A stretch of DNA of 61,616 bases from Aneurinibacillus thermoaerophilus (GTDB lineage Bacteria > Bacillota > Bacilli > Aneurinibacillales > Aneurinibacillaceae): the NCBI RefSeq assembly GCF_900099925.1, contig NZ_FNDE01000019.1:1-61616 (forward strand). Direction: 5' to 3'. The notes under the pieces are model-generated. The model searched no databases and had not been told where the DNA came from. It saw only the letters and a program-made list of their open reading frames with translations. A program made the position numbers and the translations under genes. Every line of letters starts with the position of its first letter. Positions within the stretch are counted from its first letter, which is position 1. Of this stretch, positions 1 through 9,212 are shown piece by piece.

Positions 1-148
1 ATCAACTTTGAAGCTGACCTTCACTTTCATGGGATATTTACCTCGCACACAAACGAGTGTCACTGTTCAGTTTTCAAGGAACTTCTTTTATTTCGCCTCT
101 TTTTAGTGGCGACTTTATAAAATTATCATAAACAATTTTAGGTGTCAA
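1..148 (-). promoter_or_regulatory. rRNA operon promoter and 5' leader
   Basis: On the minus strand a TTGACA -35 (143-148) is followed after 15 bases by GATAAT (122-127). TAATTT at 17 bases is the alternative -10. The transcript then runs off the left edge through a leader holding the box CCTTGAAAACTG (70-81), which is typical of rRNA processing stems in Bacillales and recurs, inverted, next to the 23S gene at the right edge. The position after bofA is that of rrnA in B. subtilis, so a 16S gene is expected just outside the window. The 16S itself is not visible. Confidence 0.75.
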
Positions 149-187
149 TATCTTTTGTTCATTTTCTTGAACAAAGTTTACATTAAC

Positions 188-217
188 AAAAATAAAAGCC
201 CGTAACGGCGGACTTTT
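188..217 (-). terminator. Rho-independent terminator of bofA
   Basis: A 9-bp stem (AAAAGTCCG/CGGGCTTTT with one G-T pair) with a 6-base loop is followed on the minus strand by ATTTTTGTT. It sits 40 bases after the bofA stop and separates bofA from the rRNA promoter. Confidence 0.75.
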
Positions 218-256
218 GATAATTTATCATAGTTAACAATCCATCGGCAACAAATT

Positions 257-523
257 TTATAGAATAAATTGCTTTATAATAACAAGTGCGACCAGTCCCG
301 GAAAGCCTAAAAAACCCGTAATCGTAACAGTAACAGGGTTTACAGGGATTTCAAAAGAAAAAGACTCGGCAACAAGGTTAAAAAGAAAAAGAATGATACT
401 TCCAATCACAACGTTCCCTAATCCCCATCCAATCCATTTTACCCACCCCCATGCTGACTGGTTCATTAAAAGAAAAACCAACACAGCCACCGCCACGACA
501 AGTCCAATTGTTAAATTATCCAT
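257..523 (-). CDS. bofA: BofA-family pro-sigma-K processing inhibitor
   Basis: An 88-residue integral membrane protein, the usual BofA size. Hydrophobic segments lie at about residues 4-20, 29-52 and 68-86. In B. subtilis BofA sits in the outer forespore membrane with SpoIVFA and holds the SpoIVFB protease inactive, delaying pro-sigma-K cleavage during sporulation; that role is family knowledge. Identification rests on the C-terminal half (NPVTVTITGFLGFPGLVAL), the size, and the position between recR and an rRNA operon, as in B. subtilis. The start has a good AAAGGAG site. The small gene yaaL, present between recR and bofA in B. subtilis, is not seen here. Confidence 0.88.
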   Translation of the reverse strand: MDNLTIGLVVAVAVLVFLLMNQSAWGWVKWIGWGLGNVVIGSIILFLFNLVAESFSFEIPVNPVTVTITGFLGFPGLVALVIIKQFIL

Positions 524-586
524 TCTTCCGCTCCTTTCTTTAATTCTATGGGGATCATGACCATGGACTGAAGATCTACTTACATT

Positions 587-1537
587 TTATTGAAAAAAAT
601 AAATGAGCACAGTAATCGTATTATTTAGCGCATGAAACATAATGGGAACCCAAATGCTTTGGTAATAATGGCGTAAAAAACCTAAAATCAGTCCCATTGT
701 AAATAGCGGTGGAAACAAAACAGGATCTACATGAATCACGCTAAATAATAAACTGGAACCCAATATACCAGCCAAAGCACCAAATCGCTCTACCAACGCC
801 GTTTGCAACACACCGCGAAACATCGTCTCTTCGGCCACCGGCACAAACAAACCAACAAGAATAATTTCAATCATACTTGCAAACCAGCTAACATTTTTGG
901 CCTGCAATACCTCACCGGAAATTTGTTCTTCCCGCCAAGAATCCAATTCAAAATTAAAATAATCAGCTATCGGTACTGTAACCACCAAATCAAGCAAAAA
1001 CGTAGAAAATAAATAAAAAATAATGATGACCCAAAGTAATTGTTTACCTTTAGCAGGGCGAACAAATCCTAAGTCACGCATTCTGTCCTTAAAAAGTAAA
1101 AGCGCCAACAACAGCATTATGAACTGCGACAAAAATGCTTCAAAAAATCCCCAGATAGAATGTTCGGAGAACCAAGGGTATTGAAAAAACAGATAAAGAA
1201 GGGAGATAATTCCGTGAAAGATCTGATATAAAGCGAAATAATACATAGCATATCTTCCGGAAACTCCTGTTTCCCAACCAAGAAATTCATTTTTCCTCAT
1301 TTTTAACAGGGCGGGAATAAAAAAGAAAGCAGGAATAATACTTAAAAATAAAGTACTGACAAAAAGAAAAAAACTAAATAAGGTTACTTCTTCAGACGAT
1401 TCTACACGCCATTTCCCTTGCTCGGTGGGCACCCACTGCAAAAATGAAAACTCAAGCCCTATGCTGGACGCATAACCCGCCAGCAATAGCAAAGCAGAAA
1501 AAAACGCTATTTTTTCCCACCGTTCATTTCTGTTCAC
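587..1537 (-). CDS. CPBP-family (CAAX/Abi) intramembrane metalloprotease
   Basis: A 316-residue polytopic membrane protein. The C-terminal third has the CPBP motifs in order: EETMFRG near residue 235 (glutamates and arginine of motif 1), FSVIHVDP near 265 (motif 2 His), and MFHALNN near 302 (motif 3). These residues form the metal site in the RCE1/CAAX-protease-like superfamily. The N-terminal 200 residues hold about five further hydrophobic segments. Some family members process peptides or prenylated proteins and others act in bacteriocin immunity; the substrate here cannot be inferred. The gene lies between bofA and recR, on the same strand but behind the recR terminator, so it is probably its own transcription unit. 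Confidence 0.85.
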   Translation of the reverse strand: MNRNERWEKIAFFSALLLLAGYASSIGLEFSFLQWVPTEQGKWRVESSEEVTLFSFFLFVSTLFLSIIPAFFFIPALLKMRKNEFLGWETGVSGRYAMYYFALYQIFHGIISLLYLFFQYPWFSEHSIWGFFEAFLSQFIMLLLALLLFKDRMRDLGFVRPAKGKQLLWVIIIFYLFSTFLLDLVVTVPIADYFNFELDSWREEQISGEVLQAKNVSWFASMIEIILVGLFVPVAEETMFRGVLQTALVERFGALAGILGSSLLFSVIHVDPVLFPPLFTMGLILGFLRHYYQSIWVPIMFHALNNTITVLIYFFQ

Positions 1538-1610
1538 ATACTCACCTCTCTATACCCTGTATCAGCATATTTATTCACTTTGTCCAACAAAAAGAACAAA
1601 CATAAAATAA

Positions 1611-1682
1611 AAAGCGGCGTTTCAACAAATACTGGTCCCTGATCCTCAAAGAGGATGACCACAATGTTGAACATACCGCTTT
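1611..1682 (-). terminator. Long imperfect hairpin terminator after recR
   Basis: Nested stems: AAAGCGG/CCGCTTT (1611-1617/1676-1682), TTCAACA/TGTTGAA (1621-1627/1665-1671), TGGTC/GACCA (1633-1637/1657-1661), ATCCTC/GAGGAT (1642-1647/1651-1656) closing an AAA loop. The minus strand continues with TTTTTATTTT. It begins 22 bases after the recR stop. At 72 bases it is far longer than an ordinary terminator. Confidence 0.75.
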
Positions 1683-1703
1683 CTTTTGAAAAGGATAGCA
1701 CTT

Positions 1704-2300
1704 CTATAGCTCTCGTCTTCCTTCCAGCGCTTTCGAAATGGTCACTTCATCTGCATACTCCAAATCTCCGCCAACCGGGAGGCCATGAGCAATTCGAGTG
1801 ACACGAATGCCAAACGGTTTCACCAATCGTGAAATATACATAGCCGTCGCTTCTCCCTCGATATTGGGGTTGGTAGCCAAAATCAGTTCTTTTACTTCCT
1901 CATTTTCTAGGCGGCGTAACAACTCTGGAATTCGGATATCTTCCGGCCCTATCCCCTCCATAGGGGAAATCGCGCCGTGCAATACATGATAATATCCATT
2001 ATATTCCCGCGTTCTCTCCATCGCAACCAAATCTTTCGGTTCTTGTACAACACAAATTACGGACTGATCGCGAGATGTATCGGAACAAATCCGACAAGGA
2101 TCCACGTCGGTAATATTCTGGCACACAGAGCAGTACACCAAATTTCGCTTAACATTTACCAATGCCTTCGCGATCTCTAAGACATCATCTTCTTTCATAC
2201 CCAACACAAAAAAAGCCAGACGTGCTGCCGTCTTTGGCCCAATGCCTGGCAATTTCATAAATCCGTCAATCAGTTTCGCTATCGGTTCGGGATAATACAC
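1704..2300 (-). CDS. recR: Recombination mediator RecR
   Basis: RecR, 198 residues, full length. It acts with RecF/RecO to load RecA on gapped DNA. Visible features are the N-terminal helix-hairpin-helix ([13 protein letters not shown], residues 17-29), a four-cysteine zinc finger (C57, C60, C69, C72) and a Toprim domain (about 80-175) containing [12 protein letters not shown]. It is the last gene of the dnaX-ebfC-recR operon, 23 bases after ebfC, which is the conserved arrangement in Firmicutes and many other bacteria. Confidence 0.97.
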   Translation of the reverse strand: MYYPEPIAKLIDGFMKLPGIGPKTAARLAFFVLGMKEDDVLEIAKALVNVKRNLVYCSVCQNITDVDPCRICSDTSRDQSVICVVQEPKDLVAMERTREYNGYYHVLHGAISPMEGIGPEDIRIPELLRRLENEEVKELILATNPNIEGEATAMYISRLVKPFGIRVTRIAHGLPVGGDLEYADEVTISKALEGRREL

Positions 2301-2323
2301 GTAGGTCTCCCCTATATCTCAGA

Positions 2324-2644
2324 TTAGAATAATCCTGGTAGCTTCATGCCTCCGGTAAATTTACCCATACTTTTTGCCACCAGTTCATCAGCCTTGTTCA
2401 TCGCTTCTGTAACCGCAGCCAGCACCAAATCTTCCAACATTTCTACATCATCGGGATCTACAGCTTCCGGCTTAATTTTTACCCCCAGTACTTCTTTATG
2501 ACCATTGACCGTCACGGTCACCATACCGCCGCCGGATGTGCCTTCCACCGTCTGTTCCTTCAACTCTTCTTGCGCTTTTTGCATTTGCTGCTGCATTTTT
2601 TTCATTTGTTTCATCATGTTTTGCATATTTCCGCCACCAAACAT
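2324..2644 (-). CDS. ebfC: YbaB/EbfC nucleoid-associated protein
   Basis: A 106-residue YbaB/EbfC-family DNA-binding protein, thought to bind DNA as a dimer and to be linked with recombination or replication repair. The N-terminal Met/Gln-rich amphipathic helix ([19 protein letters not shown]) and the conserved [15 protein letters not shown] strand region are diagnostic. It lies 11 bases after dnaX and 23 bases before recR, with RBS AGGAGG before the start. Confidence 0.95.
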   Translation of the reverse strand: MFGGGNMQNMMKQMKKMQQQMQKAQEELKEQTVEGTSGGGMVTVTVNGHKEVLGVKIKPEAVDPDDVEMLEDLVLAAVTEAMNKADELVAKSMGKFTGGMKLPGLF

Positions 2645-2655
2645 ATTGTTTCCTC

Positions 2656-4368
2656 CTAATCTTTTATATCTACCAAGTCTTCACCAAACAACCTTACCGC
2701 TTCCTCCACGATAGGATCAGGTTGCGATTCCGCTTCTGTATCTTGCTTCGCTCCCCCTTCGGTAGAAACAGCCAAAGATTCACTGATTTCTTTCCATTGA
2801 TTCTCCATTAACGTAAACAATTCAATGGGACGGTTGATAAATCCTTTTACAACTTCTTCAATGAGCTGCTTATTCAGTTCACGGGCCGTTGTTTCGCAAT
2901 GAATCACGCTTTTAAAACAAACGACCAATCCCGTCTGAGATAACGCTACAGGACGGCCGTCCAGAAGCCATGCATGTAGACGAAAACTTCTCGCTTTCAC
3001 CTGCTGGAGAATATCCGGCCAAATGGCGCATAGCCGTTTAAGTTGAGGTTCAATGGAATTGGCTGCTACTTCCCGGATTCGCGCGGTCGGAATTTTCACA
3101 GTCGGCTGCATGCTAGAACGTCTTGTTTCCCTGCGAGACGTAGAAGCCAAAAAGCTTGCCTGTCCTGTAGCGCCTCCTTGTTCCAACTGTTTAACCTGTT
3201 TCTCTAACATATGAATACGCCGCTTTAGTTGCTCTACATCTTCAGATAAACCTTCCGTCTCAGCAGCGGAAACCTGGCTTTCACCTTTGCTCTGACAAAG
3301 CTGAATCAGAATGAGTTCCAGCATGATTCGAGGCTGACTCGCCCGTTTCATGTCATGTTTCGCTTGATTCAGCCTTTCAATGATAAAAAACAAGCGGGAA
3401 CGATCAAACGTATCCCCAAGCCCCTTAAATTCGGGATCAAGTATCATACGATCCTGAATCTCTTCCAATTGAGGCGCCGTCTTATAAAGTAGAAGATCAC
3501 GAAAATAAAACAATAAATCATCCAAGAACTGATCCGGACTCTTACCGTTCTGAACAAGGCGCTGTACAATATCCAGCACGTCGGAAGCGGAACCTTCCTC
3601 AATACTTTTGGCTGCCTCCGCCAGCATCGTATGCGGGGCAGCGCCGGTAATCGCCATCACATCTTCAAGTTCAATTCTCTCGCCGCCGAATGAAAGCGTC
3701 TGATCAAGAAGACTGAGTGCATCACGCATACCGCCCTCCGCCATACGCGCGATAAACGTAAGCGCCTGGTCAGAAACCTGCACATTCTCCCCGGAAATCG
3801 CCTGCTTCATCCGTTTCACAATTAACGCGCTGCTAATACGCCGAAAATCAAAGCGCTGGCAACGCGAAATAATCGTGGCTGGAAGTTTATGTGGGTCGGT
3901 TGTAGCCAAAATAAAAATAACATGAGCCGGTGGCTCTTCTAACGTTTTTAATAACGCGTTAAACGCTTCCGGCGTCAGCATATGAACTTCATCAACAATA
4001 TATACTTTATACCGAACTTGCGTTGGCGCATACTTCACTTTGTCGCGGATATCGCGAATCTCTTCAATACGGCGGTTGGAAGCGGCGTCTATTTCCATGA
4101 CATCAACAACTGAGCCTTCCGTAATCCCACGGCAGGCAGCGCATTCGTTACACGGCTCAGGTGCGGGTCCTTTCTCGCAATTCACCGCCTTGGCCATCAC
4201 TTTGGCCGCGCTCGTTTTCCCTGTTCCCCTTGGTCCATTGAATAGATAAGCATGGGAAAAACGCTGTTCTTTAAGCGCATTCTGCAAAGTCCGCGTTACA
4301 TGCTCCTGGCCTACAATGTCCGCAAACGTCTGCGGACGCCAAATTCGATACAATGCTTGGTAAGCCAT
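2656..4368 (-). CDS. dnaX: DNA polymerase III subunit gamma/tau
   Basis: A 570-residue clamp-loader ATPase. Domains in order: AAA+ module with Walker A GPRGTGKT (45-52), a zinc-binding module (C64, C73, C76, C79), Walker B/DExx in DEVHML, sensor 1 with [10 protein letters not shown], then the collar region. After about residue 380 there is a short coiled coil and a divergent tau C-terminal region. It loads the beta clamp and links polymerase and helicase at the fork. First gene of the dnaX-ebfC-recR operon, with GGAGATG upstream of the ATG. Confidence 0.97.
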   Translation of the reverse strand: MAYQALYRIWRPQTFADIVGQEHVTRTLQNALKEQRFSHAYLFNGPRGTGKTSAAKVMAKAVNCEKGPAPEPCNECAACRGITEGSVVDVMEIDAASNRRIEEIRDIRDKVKYAPTQVRYKVYIVDEVHMLTPEAFNALLKTLEEPPAHVIFILATTDPHKLPATIISRCQRFDFRRISSALIVKRMKQAISGENVQVSDQALTFIARMAEGGMRDALSLLDQTLSFGGERIELEDVMAITGAAPHTMLAEAAKSIEEGSASDVLDIVQRLVQNGKSPDQFLDDLLFYFRDLLLYKTAPQLEEIQDRMILDPEFKGLGDTFDRSRLFFIIERLNQAKHDMKRASQPRIMLELILIQLCQSKGESQVSAAETEGLSEDVEQLKRRIHMLEKQVKQLEQGGATGQASFLASTSRRETRRSSMQPTVKIPTARIREVAANSIEPQLKRLCAIWPDILQQVKARSFRLHAWLLDGRPVALSQTGLVVCFKSVIHCETTARELNKQLIEEVVKGFINRPIELFTLMENQWKEISESLAVSTEGGAKQDTEAESQPDPIVEEAVRLFGEDLVDIKD

Positions 4369-4521
4369 TTTGCATCTCCATCTTTCCTGTGTGCATCTAT
4401 TACAGTCTGCAAACTTCCATTACTCTATACAAATGCAAAAAAATGCACAGCCAATTAAAATTTTATGCGACTTTCATTATACCACTTTCTTTACTCGTCG
4501 GAAAAGGGAAAGAGAAAGCGG

Positions 4522-5946
4522 CTAGCAAGAAGGAAGGAGAACATGAAAAATGGTTCCGTAGCCTTTGTTCGACACTCGAATGCTACCACCCATGTCATGA
4601 ACAATCTTCTGACATACAGGCAAGCCAAGACCTGTTCCTTCTTCCTTCGTTGTAAAAAAAGGCTCGAAAATTTTATCAGCTAAATATGGAGGAATACCAG
4701 GCCCAGTGTCATGGATGGTGATCTCTACATAACTATCCGTATGGAAAAGCCGGATGGTAAGCGTCCCCTGTCCTCCCATCGCTTCGATTCCGTTCTTCGC
4801 AATATTCAAAAAAACTTGCTTCAGCATCTCGCTATCGCCCATAACAAGCGGAAGTGGACTTTCTTTTTCCACCAATACTTCCACTCCGTGCAAAAGAGCC
4901 TCATTCTCAACAATAGGAAGAATTTCCATAAATACCTGCTCTACATCAACCAGCTTGTACTGAATTTCTTTCTGCTTGCTTAAAAGCAAAAATTCGCTTA
5001 CCAATTCATTGATACGCTTGATTTCAGTCAACATAATGTCTGTATAACCCTTCTCTCTTTCCATTCCTGCTTCTACAAGCGATTTGCGGATCATTTGCAG
5101 AAATCCGTTGATGGAAGTTAACGGATTGCGTATTTCGTGGGCCGTTCCAGCAGCAATCTGACCAATCATGGCCAACTTATCGCTCCGCTCGATTTTATCT
5201 TCTAGAGAGCTCATATTTGTCACATTTTTAAAAATATAATATCCGCCCGTAATCTCCCCTGCTGCATCTCTTAACACATTAGAGTCCACAATCAATTCGA
5301 AGCGTTGATTGCCATTAAACCAGGAATAGGCTTTATCGGAAACGGTAACTCCTTTTAGCAAAGCTGAAGAAATAACCCCCTGCTCTTCCTTCATTCCTGG
5401 AAACGCATCCTCAATGGTGCGGTTAATTACATGACACTTCTCTACGCCAAGTATCTTGCAGGCTTCCTCACTAATTTCGGCGATACAAGCATCCTCATCT
5501 AATATAATAATTCCCAGATTAATGTTTTTGATAATTTGCTGGTAAAAACAAGATAACAGCGAATGATTGGTGTTCTCCTGGATAGTGGGTAGAGTAATAT
5601 AATGCGCCTCTTCTCCTCTGAAACTATAGCTGTAAATCAGTATATCACATGCACACGTTTTCCCGGAGCGTAACTTCAATAAGCCGCGCGGCACACGGTT
5701 TGACTTTTCGCTCATAATCCGAAAATGCTCAAGCCATGCACCAAAAGAATCTTTCGTCACAAACAAATCATAGTGGGTCTTCTTCTTTATTTGTTTATAC
5801 GTATGACCAGTTGCCTGAAGCAATATCGAATTCGCTTCTATCACCCGCCCCTCCTTGTCGAAAAAAAAGGCGGCGTAAGGAATACTATGTAAGTGACACA
5901 TTAACTCATCCATACCCATTCTTAACTGCAAAATGTTTCCCGGCAT
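4522..5946 (-). CDS. PAS-domain sensor histidine kinase, sporulation-kinase-like
   Basis: A soluble histidine kinase with no transmembrane segments. The frame is open to 5988, but the best start is the ATG at 5946, 7 bases after GGGGTGAG. In the longer numbering two PAS-like sensor segments (about 30-140 and 150-255) precede a HisKA domain with H284 in TAHEIRNPLTSINGF. The ATPase domain follows, with N-box near 395-401, DTGPGI at 427-432 and GTGLGL at 451-456. The H-box and overall organisation resemble B. subtilis KinA/KinE-type phosphorelay kinases; feeding Spo0F is an inference. No response regulator is adjacent. It interrupts the ancestral SRP RNA-dnaX neighbourhood. Confidence 0.85.
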   Translation of the reverse strand: MPGNILQLRMGMDELMCHLHSIPYAAFFFDKEGRVIEANSILLQATGHTYKQIKKKTHYDLFVTKDSFGAWLEHFRIMSEKSNRVPRGLLKLRSGKTCACDILIYSYSFRGEEAHYITLPTIQENTNHSLLSCFYQQIIKNINLGIIILDEDACIAEISEEACKILGVEKCHVINRTIEDAFPGMKEEQGVISSALLKGVTVSDKAYSWFNGNQRFELIVDSNVLRDAAGEITGGYYIFKNVTNMSSLEDKIERSDKLAMIGQIAAGTAHEIRNPLTSINGFLQMIRKSLVEAGMEREKGYTDIMLTEIKRINELVSEFLLLSKQKEIQYKLVDVEQVFMEILPIVENEALLHGVEVLVEKESPLPLVMGDSEMLKQVFLNIAKNGIEAMGGQGTLTIRLFHTDSYVEITIHDTGPGIPPYLADKIFEPFFTTKEEGTGLGLPVCQKIVHDMGGSIRVSNKGYGTIFHVLLPSC

Positions 5947-6042
5947 CTTATCTCTCACCCCATCTCCGGAGATATTTACCATATTCATATATTCTGTTTA
6001 TTTCTACAAACTCCTTTTTTGGGGCTTGGCTTTATTTATGAG

Positions 6043-6078
6043 AAAAACTCCTAGCGCTTTTATACGCTAGGAGTTTTT
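6043..6078 (-). terminator. Terminator of SRP RNA
   Basis: A perfect 14-bp stem (AAAAACTCCTAGCG and its complement) around an 8-base loop, 12 bases after the SRP RNA 3' end. It ends in T-rich sequence on both strands and could also serve transcription from the other side. Confidence 0.85.
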
Positions 6079-6089
6079 ATAAAACTAAA

Positions 6090-6355
6090 GCCGCACACCT
6101 GCCGTCGATACGCTCATCCGGGCGAATCCATGTAGTTAGCTCAAACCAGGCTCCCCTACGGCACACGAAATGATCCACTTATGGCTGCTTCCTTCCGGAC
6201 CTGACCAGGTTCATGGGTTTCCGTTGCGCAGGACCCGGTTCTCAACACCACTTTCACAGACCTGACCCCACATGAAACGCACCTCGGGCAGGAATTCAAC
6301 CCCGCTATAGCGGATTGCGGGTGCAGGGCACCGCTACCTCCCCGTCTAGTACGGC
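6090..6355 (-). ncRNA. scr: Signal recognition particle RNA (scRNA, large Bacillus type)
   Basis: The minus strand carries the SRP RNA hallmarks: the 5' Alu-domain segment GGGGAGGTAGCGGTGCC, the S-domain helix 8 signature GGTCAGGTCCGGAAGGAAGC with its GGAA tetraloop, and GGTCCTGCGCAACGG. The ends pair (GCCGTAC near 6355 with GTGCGGC near 6090), giving about 266 nt. This is the long form with an Alu domain, as in B. subtilis. The RNA binds Ffh and targets membrane and exported proteins. Exact ends were set by pairing and could shift by a few bases. Confidence 0.96.
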
Positions 6356-6485
6356 AAACTTATACACAATGTTTAGTTGCAGCATCGCTGCCTAATTATC
6401 TTATCAAAAAAGAAAAGACCGCGCAAGCCATACCCAAGCGACTTGCTCCTGTAAGTTATGGCACAGCAAAAATATCTTGTCTTGT

Positions 6486-7208
6486 TTACTTTTCTTGTTC
6501 AAGTTTGTCGAAGTTAACCAATTTATTAATTTCCTGAATCATCGCCGCAGCTTTATCAAATGACCCTTTCCCATTCGTAATATATGTATTTATCTCGATA
6601 AGCAGCCCGGTGACTTCCGGAAGTTCGAGCATATCCATATATTTTTGCAGTTCAGTTGTCCGTTTCATAATATCAAACGCCAATTCTGTTGAATACGGCC
6701 GTTTTGTCATCTCCGCAATTTCTTCGGTCATGACACGCACAATAGGAGCAATTTGCCCACGAAAAGGAGAGGCGCCCTCAGGTATTTTGGTAGCACGCCC
6801 TTCACGGTTAATTACAATTCCGTTCGTATATTTCGCATCTCCGGTAAATGGATCAATGGACATTTTATCAGGGCGTCCTTTGCGCGGCTGTTCCGCAGGT
6901 TTTTCAAAAGGCTGTTCGATAATGGAAAAGGTATCTTGTATTTTTTCCAAACGAGGATCCGAAACCGGAATTTTGGGCTTTTCCACTTTTTGATACACAA
7001 GGCTTTTGCGCATTTCTGCTTCAAATTCGGAAGGTGTAGCATTCTCGTCGATGTTGACTTGATAAGGCGGCTCGTTTATAGACCCAATATCTGTAATGTT
7101 TTCATCGTCCGCCTGCACATTCTGCATAATAGACGACACGATAAAAATTCCGACACTAATAACGGATGTTGCAACAATCAAGGATAAAACAATGCTTCTC
7201 TTTCTCAT
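6486..7208 (-). CDS. Hypothetical signal-anchored extracytoplasmic protein
   Basis: A 240-residue protein whose family I do not recognise. Residues 7-30 form one hydrophobic segment after a MRKR start (signal peptide or anchor, ending near VQADD). The rest is charged and probably outside the membrane: a Pro/Lys-rich stretch (about 75-120), then a helical C-terminal half with KRTTELQKYMDML. There is no cysteine pair or repeat. RBS AAAGAGGAG precedes the ATG. It lies upstream of the SRP RNA on the same strand and is probably monocistronic. Confidence 0.7.
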   Translation of the reverse strand: MRKRSIVLSLIVATSVISVGIFIVSSIMQNVQADDENITDIGSINEPPYQVNIDENATPSEFEAEMRKSLVYQKVEKPKIPVSDPRLEKIQDTFSIIEQPFEKPAEQPRKGRPDKMSIDPFTGDAKYTNGIVINREGRATKIPEGASPFRGQIAPIVRVMTEEIAEMTKRPYSTELAFDIMKRTTELQKYMDMLELPEVTGLLIEINTYITNGKGSFDKAAAMIQEINKLVNFDKLEQEK

Positions 7209-7659
7209 GTAGATTCTCCTCTTTCCCCTTTCTCAAAAAGGAAAAGCCATTCTTCCTCTAAAGAAATTCTTACATGTTTCCGCATTTTAGTCCAGAAATT
7301 TTTTCTCTTTAATAAGTCAATAAAAATAAGTCAATAAAGTTCCCGACGAGGCAAATTTCTTGGAGGCTCTCCTAACCATTCTGTATGTCTTCTAATAAGC
7401 CATGCCTTCCGCTAAGCCGATCCAACAAATTTTTCGGCAGATTTGTTCATATGTCAGCATATTGCCTTTGATCCATAAACTGAATAAAGTCGTTGATATA
7501 CTGAAATTTATATGGAATTCCTTCCTCAGTGAAACTTAAAAGGACGTCATGTTTACATTACTTTTCCTAGCTATAATGTTTTAGCAATTGGAAATCCTAC
7601 CTAATGGAATTGTAGTTATCATCAATTGTATTTTATAAAACCCTGTAAAGAGGCGAAAT
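7209..7659. other. Intergenic region upstream of the encapsulin locus
   Basis: About 450 bases without a gene. For the plus-strand IMEF gene, two weak promoter candidates are visible: TATAAT at 7572-7577 and TTGTAG-18-TATAAA about 20-50 bases before the start. No convincing Fur-type operator was found. Confidence 0.4.
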
Positions 7660-8292
7660 GTGATCATGATTGAACATTTATTAGAACTTTCCCATGTATT
7701 CAATCGCAATCGGGATAGAATCCGTATCTTTATGGACATGCTCTCTCCCGTGATTGCTCAAGCTCAAGACGAACATGAGCGCCTTTATTTTCATCACATT
7801 TACGAAGAAGAAGAACAACGGCTAGAACGGCTTGATGAACTTATGCCTAAATTGTCCCGCTTTTTAAATAACGAGCAGACGATTCGCATCACAAATCAAG
7901 AGTTCATTCATCTTCTCCAAGATATAAACCTGGAAAAATTGGGTCTGCACAACTTTTTGGAGCATCTGGATTTAGCGATGTACCACTTTAAAGACGAGGA
8001 ACATAACCAAATGCTACATTCCATGTTAGAGCAAACAAAAGCGGATTATTTATGGGTAAAAAAAATTCTTTCTCTCATGAACGAGAATTTTCCTTCTAAT
8101 AATTCCGTATCCGTCAAGGAATCAGAAAAGCATAATGTATTAACAGCAGCCCATGATCATGAACATGAAGCGAAAGAAAAAAAAGAGGCTCATCTTTCAG
8201 TCCCTGCGGTAAATTCAGCATTTCCTAAACCAAGCCTTTCTGTACGCCACAAGAAAGGATTAACCGTAGGAAGTCTTAAAACGTTACGTTAA
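7660..8292 (+). CDS. IMEF-type ferritin-like encapsulin cargo protein
   Basis: A 210-residue helical protein resembling iron-mineralising encapsulin-associated Firmicute (IMEF) proteins. Residues 1-150 are a ferritin-like helical region rich in Glu/His (YFHHIYEEEEQRLERL; HFKDEEHNQML). A His/Glu/Lys-rich linker follows (about 162-178, HDHEHEAKEKKEAH). The C-terminus LTVGSLKTLR matches the encapsulation targeting peptide pattern of family 1 cargo. By family knowledge (Quasibacillus thermotolerans) it oxidises ferrous iron inside the shell and nucleates a large iron store. The GTG at 7660 lies 6 bases after AAAGAGG; an ATG at 7666 is the alternative. The shell gene follows 25 bases downstream. 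Confidence 0.88.
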   Translation: MIMIEHLLELSHVFNRNRDRIRIFMDMLSPVIAQAQDEHERLYFHHIYEEEEQRLERLDELMPKLSRFLNNEQTIRITNQEFIHLLQDINLEKLGLHNFLEHLDLAMYHFKDEEHNQMLHSMLEQTKADYLWVKKILSLMNENFPSNNSVSVKESEKHNVLTAAHDHEHEAKEKKEAHLSVPAVNSAFPKPSLSVRHKKGLTVGSLKTLR

Positions 8293-8317
8293 CATCAAAC
8301 CAGGAGGTTTCAACATT

Positions 8318-9166
8318 ATGGACAAACTAAGAAAGTTCCCTGATTCTCCTCTGACCGAACAGAATTGGAATAGAATGGAAGAAATCGTAATAGAGGCAGC
8401 CAGAAGACAGCTTATTGGTCGCCGTTTCATTGATATTTACGGGCCATTGGGAGAGGGAATTCAAACTGTAAATAACGATATCTTTGAGGAGCCTCAAGAT
8501 GGAGGAATCAGCCTACGCGGAGAATCTTTAGAGCTGTCCCAGCCTACTCGTCGGGTCAATTTGTCTATCCCTATGTTATATAAAGACTTTATTCTTTACT
8601 GGCGTGACCTAGAACAAGCAAAAACGTTAGGAATCCCTATTGATATGAGCCCTGCTGCGAACGCCGCCGTCCAATGCGCCCGTTTGGAGGATAATCTTAT
8701 TTTTAACGGTTCTCCTCAATTTGAACTTTCTGGACTCATGAACGTCCCGGGTCGTCTTACCCACATCCGTGGTGAGTGGATGAAGTCAGGACAGGCTTTC
8801 GAAGATGTGGTTGAAGCGATTAGCAAACTACAGCAAATGGGATACACCGGCCCTTATGCTATGGTCTTATCTCCTGAACTCTACTCCCTTCTTCACCGCG
8901 TTCACCCTGGAACCAATGTCTTAGAAATTGAACACGTGCGCGAACTCGTAACGGACGGTGTATTCCAATCACCAGAAATTAAAGGAAAGGCTGGCGTGAT
9001 TGTAAATACGGGCCAACATAATTTAGATCTGGCCATTGCCGAAGACTTTCACACCGCTTACCTTGATACCGAGAATATGAATCATTTGTTCCGGGTACAC
9101 GAAGCAATTGTTCTCCGTATCAAACGCCCCAGTGCAATTTGCACTCTGGAGGATTCTGACAGTTAA
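8318..9166 (+). CDS. enc: Encapsulin shell protein (family 1, HK97 fold)
   Basis: A 282-residue encapsulin. The N-terminus MDKLRKFPDSPLTEQNWNRM and segments such as RRFIDIYGPLGEG, NAAVQCARLEDNLIFNG and the C-terminal SAICTLEDS are typical of family 1 shells. The length equals that of the T=4 Quasibacillus-type shells that carry IMEF cargo; T=4 symmetry here is inferred. It self-assembles into an icosahedral compartment around the cargo encoded immediately upstream. RBS AGGAGG precedes the ATG, and a strong terminator follows 13 bases after the stop, so the two genes form a closed operon. Confidence 0.95.
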   Translation: MDKLRKFPDSPLTEQNWNRMEEIVIEAARRQLIGRRFIDIYGPLGEGIQTVNNDIFEEPQDGGISLRGESLELSQPTRRVNLSIPMLYKDFILYWRDLEQAKTLGIPIDMSPAANAAVQCARLEDNLIFNGSPQFELSGLMNVPGRLTHIRGEWMKSGQAFEDVVEAISKLQQMGYTGPYAMVLSPELYSLLHRVHPGTNVLEIEHVRELVTDGVFQSPEIKGKAGVIVNTGQHNLDLAIAEDFHTAYLDTENMNHLFRVHEAIVLRIKRPSAICTLEDSDS

Positions 9167-9178
9167 AACAAAATCAAA

Positions 9179-9212
9179 AGAGGCACCTTCACAGGTGCCT
9201 CTTATCTTTTTT
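9179..9212. terminator. Bidirectional terminator after encapsulin
   Basis: A perfect 10-bp stem AGAGGCACCT/AGGTGCCTCT with loop TCAC (9179-9202), followed by TATCTTTTTTT on the plus strand. The minus strand reads TTTTGATTTTG after the stem, so it can also end the convergent gene at 9212-9694. Confidence 0.85.

Noticed and set aside
1-120. Reading the left edge as the 3' flank of a plus-strand 23S gene, because of the CAGTTTTCAAGG box
   Set aside because: A good minus-strand promoter precedes the box and the gene order predicts a minus-strand rRNA operon start; the 3'-flank reading has no terminator.
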